A stretch of DNA of 64,000 nt from Dietzia natronolimnaea (GTDB taxonomy: Bacteria; Actinomycetota; Actinomycetes; Mycobacteriales; Mycobacteriaceae), in NCBI RefSeq assembly GCF_039525805.1, contig NZ_BAAAHZ010000010.1, one strand, 5' to 3'. The notes under the pieces are model-generated. The model searched no databases and was not told the DNA's origin. It saw only the letters and a list, made by a program, of their open reading frames with translations. A program made the translations under genes and the position numbers. This document shows, piece after piece, positions 39,535-48,683 of the stretch (position 1 is the first letter of the stretch; every line of letters starts with the position of its first letter).

Positions 39535-40263
39535 GTGGAGCTGATCGTCATCGCCGCGCTGTGCGTGGCGGCGGCCTCGGTCATCGGCGGCGCCACCGGG
39601 TTCGGCACGTCCCTGTTGGCCACCCCGTTGATGCTGATGGCGGGCATCGGACTGGCCGAGACGGTGGTGGTGAACCTGGTCGTGGCCCTGGTCACCAGGG
39701 TGGGCGTCACCGTGCAGTTGCGCGCTCACATCACCTGGCCGCGCGTCGCGGTGCTGGGACTGGCGAGTGTGCCGGGCGCCTGGTTGGGCGTTCAGACCAT
39801 CGCGTTCCTGCCGGAGGAGCACCTCAAGCCGGCGGCAGGCGCGATCACGGTCCTGTGCGGGGTCGCCATGGCGCTGCCTGCGGCAAAAACACCCCGACCG
39901 CCCTCGGCGATCGCGACCGCGGTCACCGGGGTGATCAGCGGGTACTTCTCCACCACCACCTCGCTCAACGGACCGCCGGTCGTCCTGCTGCTCAGCCGGG
40001 CCAGGCTGCCGCCGCTGGGCTTCATCGCCGACCTCGCCGGGTACTTCGTCATCACCAGCCTGGTCTCCCTCGCACTGTTGTGGTCGGGCACCGAGATCGA
40101 CCTGCCCGCCCTGCTGCCGATGGTGGTGGCCTGCACCGTCGTCGGGGTCCTGGCCAACCAGCTCGGAATCGGCATCGCCATGCGCCTGCCCACCCACGTG
40201 TTCCGCTCCGCCGTGATCTCCCTCGTGGTGATCGCCGGCCTCGTCACCTTCGCCACCGCGTGA
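39535..40263 (+). CDS. TauE/SafE family membrane transporter
   Basis: A 242-residue protein from GTG 39535 with about seven to eight spans. TauE/SafE features are the early Gly-rich GGATGFGTSLLATPLML, the paired TGVISGYFSTTTSLNGPPVV and LAGYFVITSLVSLALLW. The family exports or imports sulfur-containing anions and organic acids. Position between a SnoaL-like gene and an SDR suggests movement of the operon's substrate or product; that is inference. Confidence 0.88.
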   Translation: MELIVIAALCVAAASVIGGATGFGTSLLATPLMLMAGIGLAETVVVNLVVALVTRVGVTVQLRAHITWPRVAVLGLASVPGAWLGVQTIAFLPEEHLKPAAGAITVLCGVAMALPAAKTPRPPSAIATAVTGVISGYFSTTTSLNGPPVVLLLSRARLPPLGFIADLAGYFVITSLVSLALLWSGTEIDLPALLPMVVACTVVGVLANQLGIGIAMRLPTHVFRSAVISLVVIAGLVTFATA

Positions 40264-40287
40264 TCGACCTTCGCCACCGCGTGATCG
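40246..40287 (+). repeat. 21-bp perfect tandem duplication over the TauE stop
   Basis: ACCTTCGCCACCGCGTGATCG occurs at 40246-40266 and 40267-40287. The first copy includes the TauE/SafE stop codon (40261-40263). It looks like a recent duplication; the second copy is untranslated. Confidence 0.85.
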
Positions 40288-40342
40288 CCGTGACGCCCCG
40301 TTCCCACTCCCACAGATTTCCGTACCGACCCCGGAGGACCCC

Positions 40343-41206
40343 ATGACCGACAGCACCGCGCAGACCGACACGACCGCACAGACCGACACGACCGCGCAGA
40401 CCGACACGGCCGCGCAGCACACCGAGAAGGCCGGCACCGCACGGGCGAACCGTCTGGCCGGAAAGGTCGCCATCGTCACCGGTGGCGGGCAGGGGGTCGG
40501 GGAGGGCATCGCGCTCGGCCTCGCCGAATCCGGTGCCGCGCTGTTGCTGGTCGGGCGTCGGATGCGCAAGCTCGAGCGGGTCGCCGAGATCATCCGGTCG
40601 AACGGTGGCACGGCCGAGTGCCTGGCCGTGGACATCATCACCGACGGCGCCCCCGAGGCGATCATCGCGACCGCCGTGGAGAAGCTCGGCGGTGTCGACA
40701 TCCTGGTCAACAACGCCAACATGGCCATGCCGCTGCCGCTGTCCGACTACCCGGACGACGAGTTCCGCAAGGCCTTCGAGGGCGGCCCCCGAGTGACCTT
40801 CACCCTGATGAAGCTGGCGCGACCCGAGATGGCCAAGCGCGGAGGGGGCACGATCATCAACCTCGTGACCGCCGCCGCCGTCCGGTGGGACGCCGCGAAC
40901 TACGGCGTCTACGCCGCGGTCAAGGAGGCCATCCGCGCCCTGACCCGCGCCGCCGCCTACGAGTGGGCGGCCGAGGGCACCCGCGCCCTCAACGTGGCGC
41001 CACACGCCCACAGCCCCGGGCTGGACTGGTGGATGGAGAACAACCCCGAGGAGGCGGAGGAGTTCGTGTCGAGCATCCCCGCCGGCCGCGTGGGCGACCC
41101 CCTCCCCGACATCGGTCGCCCGGTGGCCTGGCTGTGCTCGGCCGAGGCCTCGTACCTCAGCGGTGCCACCATCCCCCTCGACGGCGGCCAGTCCCGCTGG
41201 GGATGA
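40343..41206 (+). CDS. Short-chain dehydrogenase/reductase
   Basis: A 287-residue SDR. The first 33 residues are a Thr/Ala/Gln/Asp repeat (TAQTDTTAQTDTTAQTDTAA), not part of the fold. Rossmann motif TGGGQGVGEG (about 46-55), DILVNNANM, catalytic Ser region LVTAAAV, and the Tyr-x-x-x-Lys pair YAAVK (in NYGVYAAVKEAIRALTR). Ribosome binding site CCGGAGGA. It likely oxidises or reduces an alcohol/ketone with NAD(P). The stop lies at the possible start of the amidase gene (ATGA at 41203). Confidence 0.92.
   Translation: MTDSTAQTDTTAQTDTTAQTDTAAQHTEKAGTARANRLAGKVAIVTGGGQGVGEGIALGLAESGAALLLVGRRMRKLERVAEIIRSNGGTAECLAVDIITDGAPEAIIATAVEKLGGVDILVNNANMAMPLPLSDYPDDEFRKAFEGGPRVTFTLMKLARPEMAKRGGGTIINLVTAAAVRWDAANYGVYAAVKEAIRALTRAAAYEWAAEGTRALNVAPHAHSPGLDWWMENNPEEAEEFVSSIPAGRVGDPLPDIGRPVAWLCSAEASYLSGATIPLDGGQSRWG
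40361..40414 (+). repeat. 18-bp tandem repeat coding AQTDTT units in the SDR
   Basis: Three near-perfect 18-bp units (CAGACCGACACGACCGCR) code the N-terminal Gln-Thr-Asp-Thr repeats of the SDR. They keep frame and lie before the catalytic fold. Confidence 0.8.
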
Positions 41207-41250
41207 CCTCGTCGTCGTCCCGCCCCGCCCCCTTCCGGAAAGCTGCCGCC

Positions 41251-42702
41251 ATGACCCCGACCCCCGGCCCCGCGACCACCGCACCGAACAGCCGAGATGC
41301 GCTGGCCCTGGCCGCCGACATCCGCTCCGGCGCCACCGACCCCGCCGAGGTGCTGGAGGAGGCGGTCCGCCGGATCGAGCGGCTTGACCCCGGGCTCAAC
41401 GCCGTGGTCTCCACCCGCGTCGACGCCGCGCGCGCCGAGGTGGCGGCGGGACTGCCGGACGGCCCGCTCCGGGGCGTGCCGATCGTCATCAAGAACCTCG
41501 GCACGGACGTGGCGGGGCAGCCCGCCACGGACGGCTCGAGGCTGTTCGCCGACGTCGTCGCGACCGTCGACAGCGCGGTCGTCCGGCGGTACAAGGCGGC
41601 GGGAATGGTCGTCCTGGGCACCACCAACGTGCCCGAGATGGGCAAGACCACCACCACCGAATCGCTCCTGTACGGACCCTGCCGCAACCCCTGGGACACC
41701 ACCCGCTCCACCGGGGGCTCCAGCGGCGGGTCGGCGGCGGCGGTGGCCTCGGGGATGGTGCCGGTCGCGCACGCCACCGACGGTGGTGGCTCGATCCGCA
41801 TCCCCGCGGCGATGTGCGGGCTGGTCGGGCTCAAGCCCAGTCGTGGTCGGGTACCCGCCTGGCCGCATCCCTCCGCGCTGGCCGCGCCGATCTCGTACCA
41901 CCACGCCGTGACCACGACCGTGCGCGACAGCGCGGCACTACTCGACGCGGTGGCGGGCCACGTGCCAGGCGACGCCTACGGAGCCCCGACCCCGCGGCGG
42001 CCGTTCGTGGAAGAGGTCGGATTCGACCCCGGGGTCCTGCGGATCGGCGTGATGCGCACGGCCCCGGGCCCGTTCCCGACCGATCCCGAGTGCTCGGCGG
42101 CCGTGGACCGGACGGCGGCCCACCTGTCCGGGCTCGGGCACGAGCTGGCCGAGGTGGAACTCGGCATCGACGTGATCGAGGCGATGACGGCCCTCGGCGA
42201 CATCATGGGCGCGAGCCTGCGGGCGAGCGTCGAGGACCGGCTCGCCGCGCTGGGCAGGGAGCTCCGCGAAGGCGACCTGGAACCGTGGACCATGGCGATC
42301 CTCGACAACGCCGGAGCGCTGACCGCGCCGCGCGTGGCCCGCGCCCTGCAGACCGCCCAGCGCACCGGCTGGCGGATCGCCGAGCTGTTCCACGACGCCG
42401 GGTTCGACGCGCTGCTCCTCCCGACGATGCCCGCCACGACCCCCGAGCTGGGCTACCTCGACGTCACCGACCCGGGCTCCATGTGGACCAGGTCGTCGAC
42501 GTTCTCGGCCGCCACCAGCATGTTCAACCTCTCCGGCCAGCCCGCCCTCTCGCTGCCGGCCGGCACCGACGCCCGGGGCATGCCGGTGGGGGTGCAACTG
42601 GTCGCCGACTACGCCCGCGAGGACACACTGCTGAGGCTGTCGGGCCAGCTCGAGGCCGCGGCGCCGTGGCCGGCGGTGGCCCCGGGATACGCGGGGTGGT
42701 GA
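41251..42702 (+). CDS. Amidase signature family hydrolase
   Basis: A 483-residue amidase. The catalytic triad fits the family: Lys81 (GVPIVIKNLGTD), cis-Ser157 (STGGSSGGSAAAVASG) and nucleophile Ser181 (DGGGSIRIPA), 24 residues apart as in fatty acid amide hydrolase. ATG 41251 has GGAAAG upstream; ATG 41203 gives a 4-nt overlap with the SDR and 16 more residues. It would hydrolyse a carboxamide. Context (P450, SDR, SnoaL-like, TauE) suggests a catabolic cluster, but no substrate can be named. A terminator follows at 43050. Confidence 0.92.
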   Translation: MTPTPGPATTAPNSRDALALAADIRSGATDPAEVLEEAVRRIERLDPGLNAVVSTRVDAARAEVAAGLPDGPLRGVPIVIKNLGTDVAGQPATDGSRLFADVVATVDSAVVRRYKAAGMVVLGTTNVPEMGKTTTTESLLYGPCRNPWDTTRSTGGSSGGSAAAVASGMVPVAHATDGGGSIRIPAAMCGLVGLKPSRGRVPAWPHPSALAAPISYHHAVTTTVRDSAALLDAVAGHVPGDAYGAPTPRRPFVEEVGFDPGVLRIGVMRTAPGPFPTDPECSAAVDRTAAHLSGLGHELAEVELGIDVIEAMTALGDIMGASLRASVEDRLAALGRELREGDLEPWTMAILDNAGALTAPRVARALQTAQRTGWRIAELFHDAGFDALLLPTMPATTPELGYLDVTDPGSMWTRSSTFSAATSMFNLSGQPALSLPAGTDARGMPVGVQLVADYAREDTLLRLSGQLEAAAPWPAVAPGYAGW

Positions 42703-42926
42703 CGCGCGGGAGTTGATCGTCCGGGCGCGGGCATGCGGTGACCCGCCCGGCGCATCCCGTGGACCGCCCGCGCCGCCCGCGCATCCCGCGCCGCCCGCGC
42801 ATCCCGCCTCTAGCCTGGCGCCCATCCGCTCCCGCGCGTCCCGCGCCGAGCCCGGGGCCCATCCGCTCCCGCGCCTGGCGTCTCGCTCGTGCGCCCGTAC
42901 ATGTCGGGTGCAGCCGCTTCCGGGGA

Positions 42927-42964
42927 TGGCGTCTCGCCTGCGCATCGGCGCACGCGAGGCGCCA
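42927..42964. repeat. REP-like palindrome, copy A
   Basis: Left arm TGGCGTCTCGC (42927-42937), 16-bp centre, right arm GCGAGGCGCCA (42954-42964), one mismatch. The same 11-16-11 layout with the identical left arm occurs at 63963-64000. A lone left arm is at 42876-42886. This suggests a dispersed palindromic repeat family. Confidence 0.65.
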
Positions 42965-43049
42965 TGGTCGCGTGCGGCTGTGGCCGGACGAGCGAACCCA
43001 CCCGCGTAGATCTACGCGAACACGTCGCGACCCCGGATCTCTGTCGCGG

Positions 43050-43077
43050 CCCCGGATCCCTTCGGTGGGATCCGGGG
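43050..43077. terminator. Terminator hairpin between convergent operons
   Basis: CCCCGGATCCC (43050-43060) and GGGATCCGGGG (43067-43077) form a perfect 11-bp stem with loop TTCGGT, a stable tetraloop-like sequence. It lies between the amidase gene and the convergent binding-protein gene ending at 43094, so it can end transcripts from both sides. Confidence 0.85.
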
Positions 43078-43093
43078 TCGTCGGCGTTCACGG

Positions 43094-44695
43094 TCAGTCC
43101 TGCACGAACGCCCCGTCGAACATCATCGTCGAGGACAGGGTGGGGGCGACGCCCCTGACCGAGTCGTCGATCACCACGTACTCCTCCGCGTTGGCGATCA
43201 CCGCGAACGGCACGACGCGATTGTAGACCTCCTGCAGGGCATCCAGCGCCGCCTTCTGCGATTCGAGATCCGGCGCGGCCTTGAACGCCGAGACCGCGGC
43301 GGTGAGCTCGGGGTCGTCGACGCCGGAGAGGTTGAGCGACCCGCCCGGAACCATGGCACCGGCGAAGGTGGACGCCGGATCGGCGTCGGACGGCGACAGC
43401 CCGCCCACCACCGCCTCGAAGTCACTGGTGAACTGCCGGGCGACGACCTGCGCGACGGGCCCGCTCTGGATGGTGACGTCGAAGCCGGCGGCGTCCAGCA
43501 ACGCCTTGATCGCCACCCCGGTCTCCATGTTCTCGGGGCTGTCGGCCACCAGCAGTGTCAGGGAACCGTCCCAGTCCGGCCGGTCGGACCTGACCTCCTC
43601 CACCAGGGCGCGGGCCTGCTCGACGTCGTACCGCGGCCCCTCCAGCCCGTCGTAGAAGCGCGAGGACTCGGCGATGAGCGCGGCGGTGGGCTGCCCGAGA
43701 CCGCCTGTCAGGCGCTGGTCGATCAGGTCGCGATCGAGTGCGTGGGCGAAGGCCCGGCGGGCCCGCTCGTCGGTGAGGACCCCGTCGTACCCGGCCGCGC
43801 CGGCGTTGAGGTTGACGATGGACCCGGCGCTGGTGACCACCTCGAACCCGCGCTCGCCCCGGTCCTGGGCGGCGGTGACGGTCTTGGCCCCGCGCAGGAA
43901 GCCCACCTGCAGCTCACCGGTCTGGAACGCCTCATAGGTGCCCTGCGAGCCGGGGATCCGGACGAAGCGCAGGGTGGGGCAGACCGGGCCGCCGTAGTAA
44001 CCGGGGTTCGGCTCCAGCACGACCTCCTGGTCCGGGGTGTAGGACGCCACGGTGAACGCCCCCGCACCGATCGGCTCGCGAGCCCAGTCCTCGGGACTCG
44101 TCGCCTCGTAGGCGTCCCGGGGGATGACCTCCCCGGCGACGCCCGCGAGCAGGATCGGGAAGCCGGCCCACGGCTCGGCCAGGGAAAACTCGACGGTGAG
44201 CGGGTCCACGACGCGGGTGCGTTCCACCTGCATCGCGTCCGTCATCGCGTTCGAGCGCGTGGCCGGGTCCTTGTGCAGGTCGAGGGTGAACGCCACGTCC
44301 TCGGCGGTGAGGGCGTCGCCGTTGGAGAAGGTGACACCGTCCCGCAGGGTCAGGGTCCACACGGTGTTGTCGTCAGTGGACTCGAGGGACTCGGCGAGCT
44401 TGGGTTCGAACTCCTCGGACTCCGGGTTCCACCGCATGAGCCTGTCATAGACCGCGGCGGACTGGGCGGCGCCGCGGACGCCGAACATCCCCTGTCCCGG
44501 CGCGAAGGTGGGGAGCATGGCGTACTCGCCCACGGTGATGGTGCCGCCTGCGCGGTCCTCGGTGCAGCGCTCGGACAGGTCCGGGGTGGTGGCGCCGGAG
44601 GCGGCCCCGGTGTTCCGGGTGTCACCGCCCCCGCAGGCGGTGAGGGTGAGGGTGGTCGCGGCGAGGACGGCCAGGGCGCTGGTGACGCGGGTCAT
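43094..44695 (-). CDS. ABC importer substrate-binding lipoprotein (SBP_bac_5), paralogue 1
   Basis: A 533-residue lipoprotein from ATG 44695 (AAGGAGA upstream; an earlier in-frame start at 44722 is less likely). Lipobox LTLTAC (Cys at about residue 20). Family features: SAAVYDRLMRWNPESEEFEP, WTLTLRDGVTFSNGDALTAE, EPIGAGAFTVASYTPDQEVV and DERARRAFAHALDRDLID. It is highly similar to paralogue 2 along its length. Two binding proteins on one channel suggests widened substrate range. Peptide or peptide-like substrates are typical. Confidence 0.9.
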   Translation of the reverse strand: MTRVTSALAVLAATTLTLTACGGGDTRNTGAASGATTPDLSERCTEDRAGGTITVGEYAMLPTFAPGQGMFGVRGAAQSAAVYDRLMRWNPESEEFEPKLAESLESTDDNTVWTLTLRDGVTFSNGDALTAEDVAFTLDLHKDPATRSNAMTDAMQVERTRVVDPLTVEFSLAEPWAGFPILLAGVAGEVIPRDAYEATSPEDWAREPIGAGAFTVASYTPDQEVVLEPNPGYYGGPVCPTLRFVRIPGSQGTYEAFQTGELQVGFLRGAKTVTAAQDRGERGFEVVTSAGSIVNLNAGAAGYDGVLTDERARRAFAHALDRDLIDQRLTGGLGQPTAALIAESSRFYDGLEGPRYDVEQARALVEEVRSDRPDWDGSLTLLVADSPENMETGVAIKALLDAAGFDVTIQSGPVAQVVARQFTSDFEAVVGGLSPSDADPASTFAGAMVPGGSLNLSGVDDPELTAAVSAFKAAPDLESQKAALDALQEVYNRVVPFAVIANAEEYVVIDDSVRGVAPTLSSTMMFDGAFVQD

Positions 44696-44737
44696 CTGTT
44701 CTCCTTGTGGGTGTGTGGACATGGTCGGGACACAACG

Positions 44738-44779
44738 GGGCCCCGGGCGGCCCCGCCGTGGGGCGGGAGCCCGGGGCCC
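44738..44779 (-). terminator. Double hairpin between the two binding-protein genes
   Basis: GGGCCCCGGG (44738-44747) pairs with CCCGGGGCCC (44770-44779), and CCCGCC (44752-44757) with GGCGGG (44762-44767) inside. On the minus strand it lies just after paralogue 2. It may protect the upstream mRNA or reduce read-through into paralogue 1. Confidence 0.65.
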
Positions 44780-44828
44780 GTGTGCGTGGGGGAGCGGAGT
44801 GGAGCCGGCCGGTCAGGGCCGGCGGGGG

Positions 44829-46433
44829 TCACTCCTGGACGAACGCCCCGTCGTAGAGGACCGTCGAGGACAGGGTCGGGGTGAGTCCCCCGACGGTGTC
44901 GGAGATCGCGACGTACTGCTCGGCGTTGGCCATCACGGTGAACGGCTGCACCTCGTTGAAGACCTCCTGCAGGCGGGTGAGCGCCTCCTTCTGGGCGTCG
45001 AGGTCGGCGGCGGCCTTGAGGTCGTTGATGGCCGCGGTGAGCTCCGGGTCGTCGATCCCGGTGATGTTGGTCGCCCCGGTCGGGAGCATGCCGCTGGCGA
45101 AGGCGGCCGCAGGATCGGCGTCCGAGGTGGCCAGTCCGCCGATCACGATCTCGAAATCCCCGGTGAACTGGCGTGCCGTGACCTGGGAGACCGGCGCGTT
45201 GTCGATCACGACCGTGAACCCGGCCGCGTCCAGCAGCGCCTTGGCCACGACTCCGGCCTCGATGTTCTCGGGACCGTCGCCGATGAGCATGCGCAGGGTG
45301 CCGTCCCAGTCCGGGGTGTCGGCCTTGACCTCCTCCACCAGGGCCCGGGCCGCCTCCACGTCGTACGCAGGCCCTTCCTGGCCGTCGTAGAGCCGGGAGG
45401 AGTCGGCGACGAGTGCGGAGGTGGCCTGGCCCTCACCGTTGTAGAGGCGCTGGTTCCACAGGTCGCGGTCCAGCGCGGCGGCGACGGCCTGGCGGGCGCG
45501 GACGTCGGTCAGGACGCCGTCGTATCCGGCCTTGCCGGAGTTCATGTTGATCACCGAGCCGGAGCTGATGATCTCCTCGAAGCCGCGGACCTCGTCGTCC
45601 TGGGCCATGTTCACGAACTTGGCGCCGCGCAGGAACCCGACCTGGACCTCACCCGTCTGGAACGCGTCGTAGGTGCCCTGGGATCCGGGGATGCGGATGA
45701 ACTTCAGGGTCGGGCAGACGGGACCGCCGTAGTAGTCGGGGTTGGGCTCGAGCACGGTCTCCTGGTCCGGCGTGAAGTCGGCGACGGTGAACGCTCCGGC
45801 GCCGATCGGGTTGCTGGCCCACTCCTGCGGGTCGGCGGCCTCGTAGGCGTCCCGGGGGATGACCTCCCCGACGGTCCCGGCGAGCGTGATGGGGAACCCG
45901 GCCCACGGGTCGGCGAGCGTGAACTCGACGGTGAGCGGGTCCACCACCCGCGCCTCGGTGATCTCCATGGCCTCGGTCATCGCGACCGACCGGGTGGCGG
46001 GGTCCTTGTGCAGGCCCACCGTGAACGCGACGTCCTCCGCGGTGAGCGGGTCGCCGTTGGAGAAGGTCACTCCGTCGCGGAGGGTGAGGGTCCACACGGT
46101 GTTGTCGTCGTTGGACTCCAGCGACTCGGCCAGCTTGGGCTCGAACTCCTCGGCCTCCGGGTTCCACACCATGAGCCGGTCGTAGACGGCCGCCGACTGG
46201 GCGCCGCCGCGGACGCCGTACTGGCCCTGGCCGGGCGCGAAGCTGGGGAGCATGGAGAACTCGCCCACGGTGATCGTGCCGCCGGCGCGGTCCTCGGTGC
46301 AGCGCTCGGACTGGTCCGGCGCGAGGCCCTCGCCGCCGGCCGCGGCGGTCGAGTCGTCCCCGCCCCCGCCACATGCGGTCAGGGTCAGGGTGGCCGCCGC
46401 TAGTACGGCCAGTGCGCTGGTGGTGCGCTTCAT
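44829..46433 (-). CDS. ABC importer substrate-binding lipoprotein (SBP_bac_5), paralogue 2
   Basis: A 534-residue lipoprotein whose ATG 46433 overlaps the upstream ATPase stop (ATGA). Lipobox LTLTAC. Conserved segments include GTITVGEFSMLPSFAPGQGQ, AAVYDRLMVWNPEAEEFEPK, NPIGAGAFTVADFTPDQETV and VRARQAVAAALDRDLWNQRL. Most segments match paralogue 1 with minor changes, so the pair arose by tandem duplication. It is tightly coupled to the ATPase genes, so it is likely the primary binding protein of this importer. Confidence 0.9.
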   Translation of the reverse strand: MKRTTSALAVLAAATLTLTACGGGGDDSTAAAGGEGLAPDQSERCTEDRAGGTITVGEFSMLPSFAPGQGQYGVRGGAQSAAVYDRLMVWNPEAEEFEPKLAESLESNDDNTVWTLTLRDGVTFSNGDPLTAEDVAFTVGLHKDPATRSVAMTEAMEITEARVVDPLTVEFTLADPWAGFPITLAGTVGEVIPRDAYEAADPQEWASNPIGAGAFTVADFTPDQETVLEPNPDYYGGPVCPTLKFIRIPGSQGTYDAFQTGEVQVGFLRGAKFVNMAQDDEVRGFEEIISSGSVINMNSGKAGYDGVLTDVRARQAVAAALDRDLWNQRLYNGEGQATSALVADSSRLYDGQEGPAYDVEAARALVEEVKADTPDWDGTLRMLIGDGPENIEAGVVAKALLDAAGFTVVIDNAPVSQVTARQFTGDFEIVIGGLATSDADPAAAFASGMLPTGATNITGIDDPELTAAINDLKAAADLDAQKEALTRLQEVFNEVQPFTVMANAEQYVAISDTVGGLTPTLSSTVLYDGAFVQE

Positions 46434-47467
46434 CGGTTCTCCTCGAGAGGGTGGTGGCACGCGACCTGGTGGCCGGGTGCGATGACGGTCAGCTGTGGGC
46501 GTTCGGCTGCGCAGATCTCGGTGGCCCGGGGGCACCGGGTACGGAAGCGGCAACCGGACGGGGGGTCGAGCGGGGAGGGCAGCTCCGAACTCGTGGCGGT
46601 GATCGGCGACTCGCCGAGCGTGTCCGCGAGGGTGCCGCCGAGTGTGGGGGCCGACGAGATGAGCAGCATCGTGTACGGGTGGGCGGGCGCGCGGTAGAGG
46701 GAGGAGGTGTCTGCGACCTCGCACACCGTGCCGAGGTACATCACGGCCACCTGGTCGGCGATGTTGTGCACCACCGACAGGTCGTGGGAGATGAAGACCA
46801 TCGTCAGCCGGTAGCGCTCCTTCATCTCCTCGAGCAGATTGAGGATCTGCGCCTGCACGGAGACGTCGAGCGCAGAGACCGGCTCGTCGCACACCAGCAC
46901 CTCGGGCTCGAGCACCAGTGCCCGGGCCAGCGCGATGCGTTGGCACTGGCCGCCCGAGAACTCGGACGGGCGCCGGCCACCGGCGTGTTCGGGGTCCAGG
47001 CCCACCGCCTCGAGGGCCGCGTCGACCCGGCGCCGGATCTCCTCCCGGCCACCGTCGACGCCCTGGATCTCCAGGCCCTCCGCCACGATGTCCCGGACCC
47101 TGCGGCGGGGATTGAGCGACGAGACGGGGTCCTGGAACACCATCTGGATCAGCTTCCGGGCCCGGGTGAGGGAGGCCCCGGAGAGCGAGCACAGGTCGGT
47201 CTCGTCGACCATCACCCGCCCGGAGGTGGGACGGGGGAGCTGGAGCAACGCGCGACCGAGGCTGGACTTGCCGCAGCCGGACTCGCCGACCAGAGCCAGC
47301 GTCCTGCCGCGGGGGACGTCGAGGGAGACGTCCGAGACGGCGTGGACCGTCCCCTTGCGGGTGTGGTACTCGACGGTCACGTGATCGACGACGAGCTTGG
47401 CGTCCCCGAGCCGTCCCGCGTCCGGCGGGGTGGCCGCGTCGGCGACGTGCTGACTGGAGCCGGTCAT
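46430..47467 (-). CDS. Oligopeptide-type ABC ATPase, DppF-like
   Basis: A 345-residue ATPase from ATG 47467. Walker A GESGCGKSSLGRALLQLPRP, Q-loop MVFQDPVSSLNPRRRVRDIV, signature EFSGGQCQRIALARALVLEP, Walker B VLVCDEPVSALDVSVQAQIL, H-loop FISHDLSVV. The oligo_HPY C-terminal extension is present with the Cys-rich CRFRTRCPRATEIC, which in this family may hold an Fe-S or metal centre. It overlaps both neighbours by 4 nt. Confidence 0.93.
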   Translation of the reverse strand: MTGSSQHVADAATPPDAGRLGDAKLVVDHVTVEYHTRKGTVHAVSDVSLDVPRGRTLALVGESGCGKSSLGRALLQLPRPTSGRVMVDETDLCSLSGASLTRARKLIQMVFQDPVSSLNPRRRVRDIVAEGLEIQGVDGGREEIRRRVDAALEAVGLDPEHAGGRRPSEFSGGQCQRIALARALVLEPEVLVCDEPVSALDVSVQAQILNLLEEMKERYRLTMVFISHDLSVVHNIADQVAVMYLGTVCEVADTSSLYRAPAHPYTMLLISSAPTLGGTLADTLGESPITATSSELPSPLDPPSGCRFRTRCPRATEICAAERPQLTVIAPGHQVACHHPLEENR

Positions 47468-48516
47468 GAGGCCTCGCTGCTGGTGCGGTGGTGGACGGGG
47501 ACGGTGGGGTGGAGACATCCGACGCGGTGGACGGTGGTCGCCGTGGGGTGGGAGGTGGAGGCCGTGGCGAGGTCCCCGAGAGGGGGGTCGACGACGAGGC
47601 AGTCGTCCGCCACCCGGGGGCATCTCGGGGCGAACCGGCATCCCGGCGGCATCTCCCGCAGGTTCGGCGGGCGCCCCTCGATCACGGTGAGCCGGGTGTG
47701 CGGAGGCAGGTCCGGCCGCGGGATCGAGTCCAGCAGTGCGCCGGTGTAGGGGTGCGCGGGTTCGTCGAGCAGCGCCCGGGTGTCGCCCACCTCGAGGAAC
47801 CGACCGGCGTACATGACCCCGATCCGGTCGGTGTGCTGCGAGACCACGGCGAGGTCGTGGCTGACCAGGATCATCGCCATGTCCCCGTCGGCCTGCAGCC
47901 CGTGGAGGAGGTCGAGGATCTCGTGCTGCACCGTCACGTCGAGCGCGGTGGTGGGCTCGTCGGCGATGAGCAGCTTGGGCGAGCAGGACAGGGCGATGGC
48001 GATCCCGACGCGTTGGCGCATGCCGCCGGAGAGCTGGTGGGGGTACTCGGTGAGGCGGGCGCGGGGAGAGGGGATCCGGACCCGCTCGAGGAGCTCGACC
48101 GCGCGGTCGGCCGCCTCCCGGCGACCCAGTCCCAGATGGTGCCGCAGCGGGTCGATGATCTGCCGACCGATGGTCCGGATGGGGTTGAGCGAGGTGAGCG
48201 GGTCCTGGAAGACCATCGCGATCTCGCGTCCCCAGAACTTCTGTGCCTCGCGCTGGGACAGGGCCAGGACGTCCCGGCCGTCGAAACGGACCGTCGAGGA
48301 GGGATCCACCCGCGCGGAGGTGGGGGCGATGCCCATGATCGAGCGGACGAGCATCGACTTGCCGGAGCCGGACTCGCCGACGATGCCGATCGTCTCGCCG
48401 CGGCGCAGGGAGATGTCGACCCCGTCGACGGGCGTGATGCGCCCGGAGGGGGTGTCGATGTGGGTGCGGAGTTCCCGGACCTCGAGCAGCAGGTCGTCCC
48501 GGTCGTTCGACGACAC
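47464..48516 (-). CDS. Oligopeptide-type ABC ATPase, DppD-like
   Basis: A 350-residue ATPase from GTG 48516. Walker A GESGSGKSMLVRSIMGIAPT, Q-loop MVFQDPLTSLNPIRTIGRQI, signature QLSGGMRQRVGIAIALSCSP, Walker B LLIADEPTTALDVTVQHEIL, H-loop LVSHDLAVV. The C-terminal extension has CRFAPRCPRVADDC. It leads the minus-strand half of the system; the permease half is divergent at 48684. No clear ribosome binding site precedes the GTG, so a short or leaderless 5' end is possible. Confidence 0.92.
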   Translation of the reverse strand: MSSNDRDDLLLEVRELRTHIDTPSGRITPVDGVDISLRRGETIGIVGESGSGKSMLVRSIMGIAPTSARVDPSSTVRFDGRDVLALSQREAQKFWGREIAMVFQDPLTSLNPIRTIGRQIIDPLRHHLGLGRREAADRAVELLERVRIPSPRARLTEYPHQLSGGMRQRVGIAIALSCSPKLLIADEPTTALDVTVQHEILDLLHGLQADGDMAMILVSHDLAVVSQHTDRIGVMYAGRFLEVGDTRALLDEPAHPYTGALLDSIPRPDLPPHTRLTVIEGRPPNLREMPPGCRFAPRCPRVADDCLVVDPPLGDLATASTSHPTATTVHRVGCLHPTVPVHHRTSSEAS

Positions 48517-48572
48517 GGGTCGGCGGGGTGGTGCGGCGGCGATGACGGCCTCCTCGGTGTGATGGTCCGGTC

Positions 48573-48587
48573 TAAGTCATCTACTTA
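48573..48587. promoter_or_regulatory. Candidate TetR operator in the divergent importer promoter
   Basis: TAAGT-CATCT-ACTTA is a perfect inverted repeat. A related half, ACTAAGTAAC, recurs at about 48639-48648 on the other side of the gap, and GTGA-N6-TCAC lies between. The TetR gene at 50765 ends the plus-strand operon and could bind here. Confidence 0.5.
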
Positions 48588-48683
48588 ATCCGTCTTGCTG
48601 TGACGAGTATCACGGCATATGGTGTCTACGTCAAGACGACTAAGTAACCGCCTCAGGCGGTGTCTCAATCGAAGGGTCTCTAC

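Larger units (their letters stand above)
42703..43093. other. Gene-free region with direct repeats and REP-like palindromes
   Basis: No gene is supported here. At 42768-42808, a 20-bp unit GCGCCGCCCGCGCATCCC is repeated about twice. TGGCGTCTCGC occurs at 42876-42886 and again as the left arm of a palindrome at 42927-42964. A terminator hairpin ends the region. The whole stretch looks like a repeat-rich spacer between convergent operons. Confidence 0.7.
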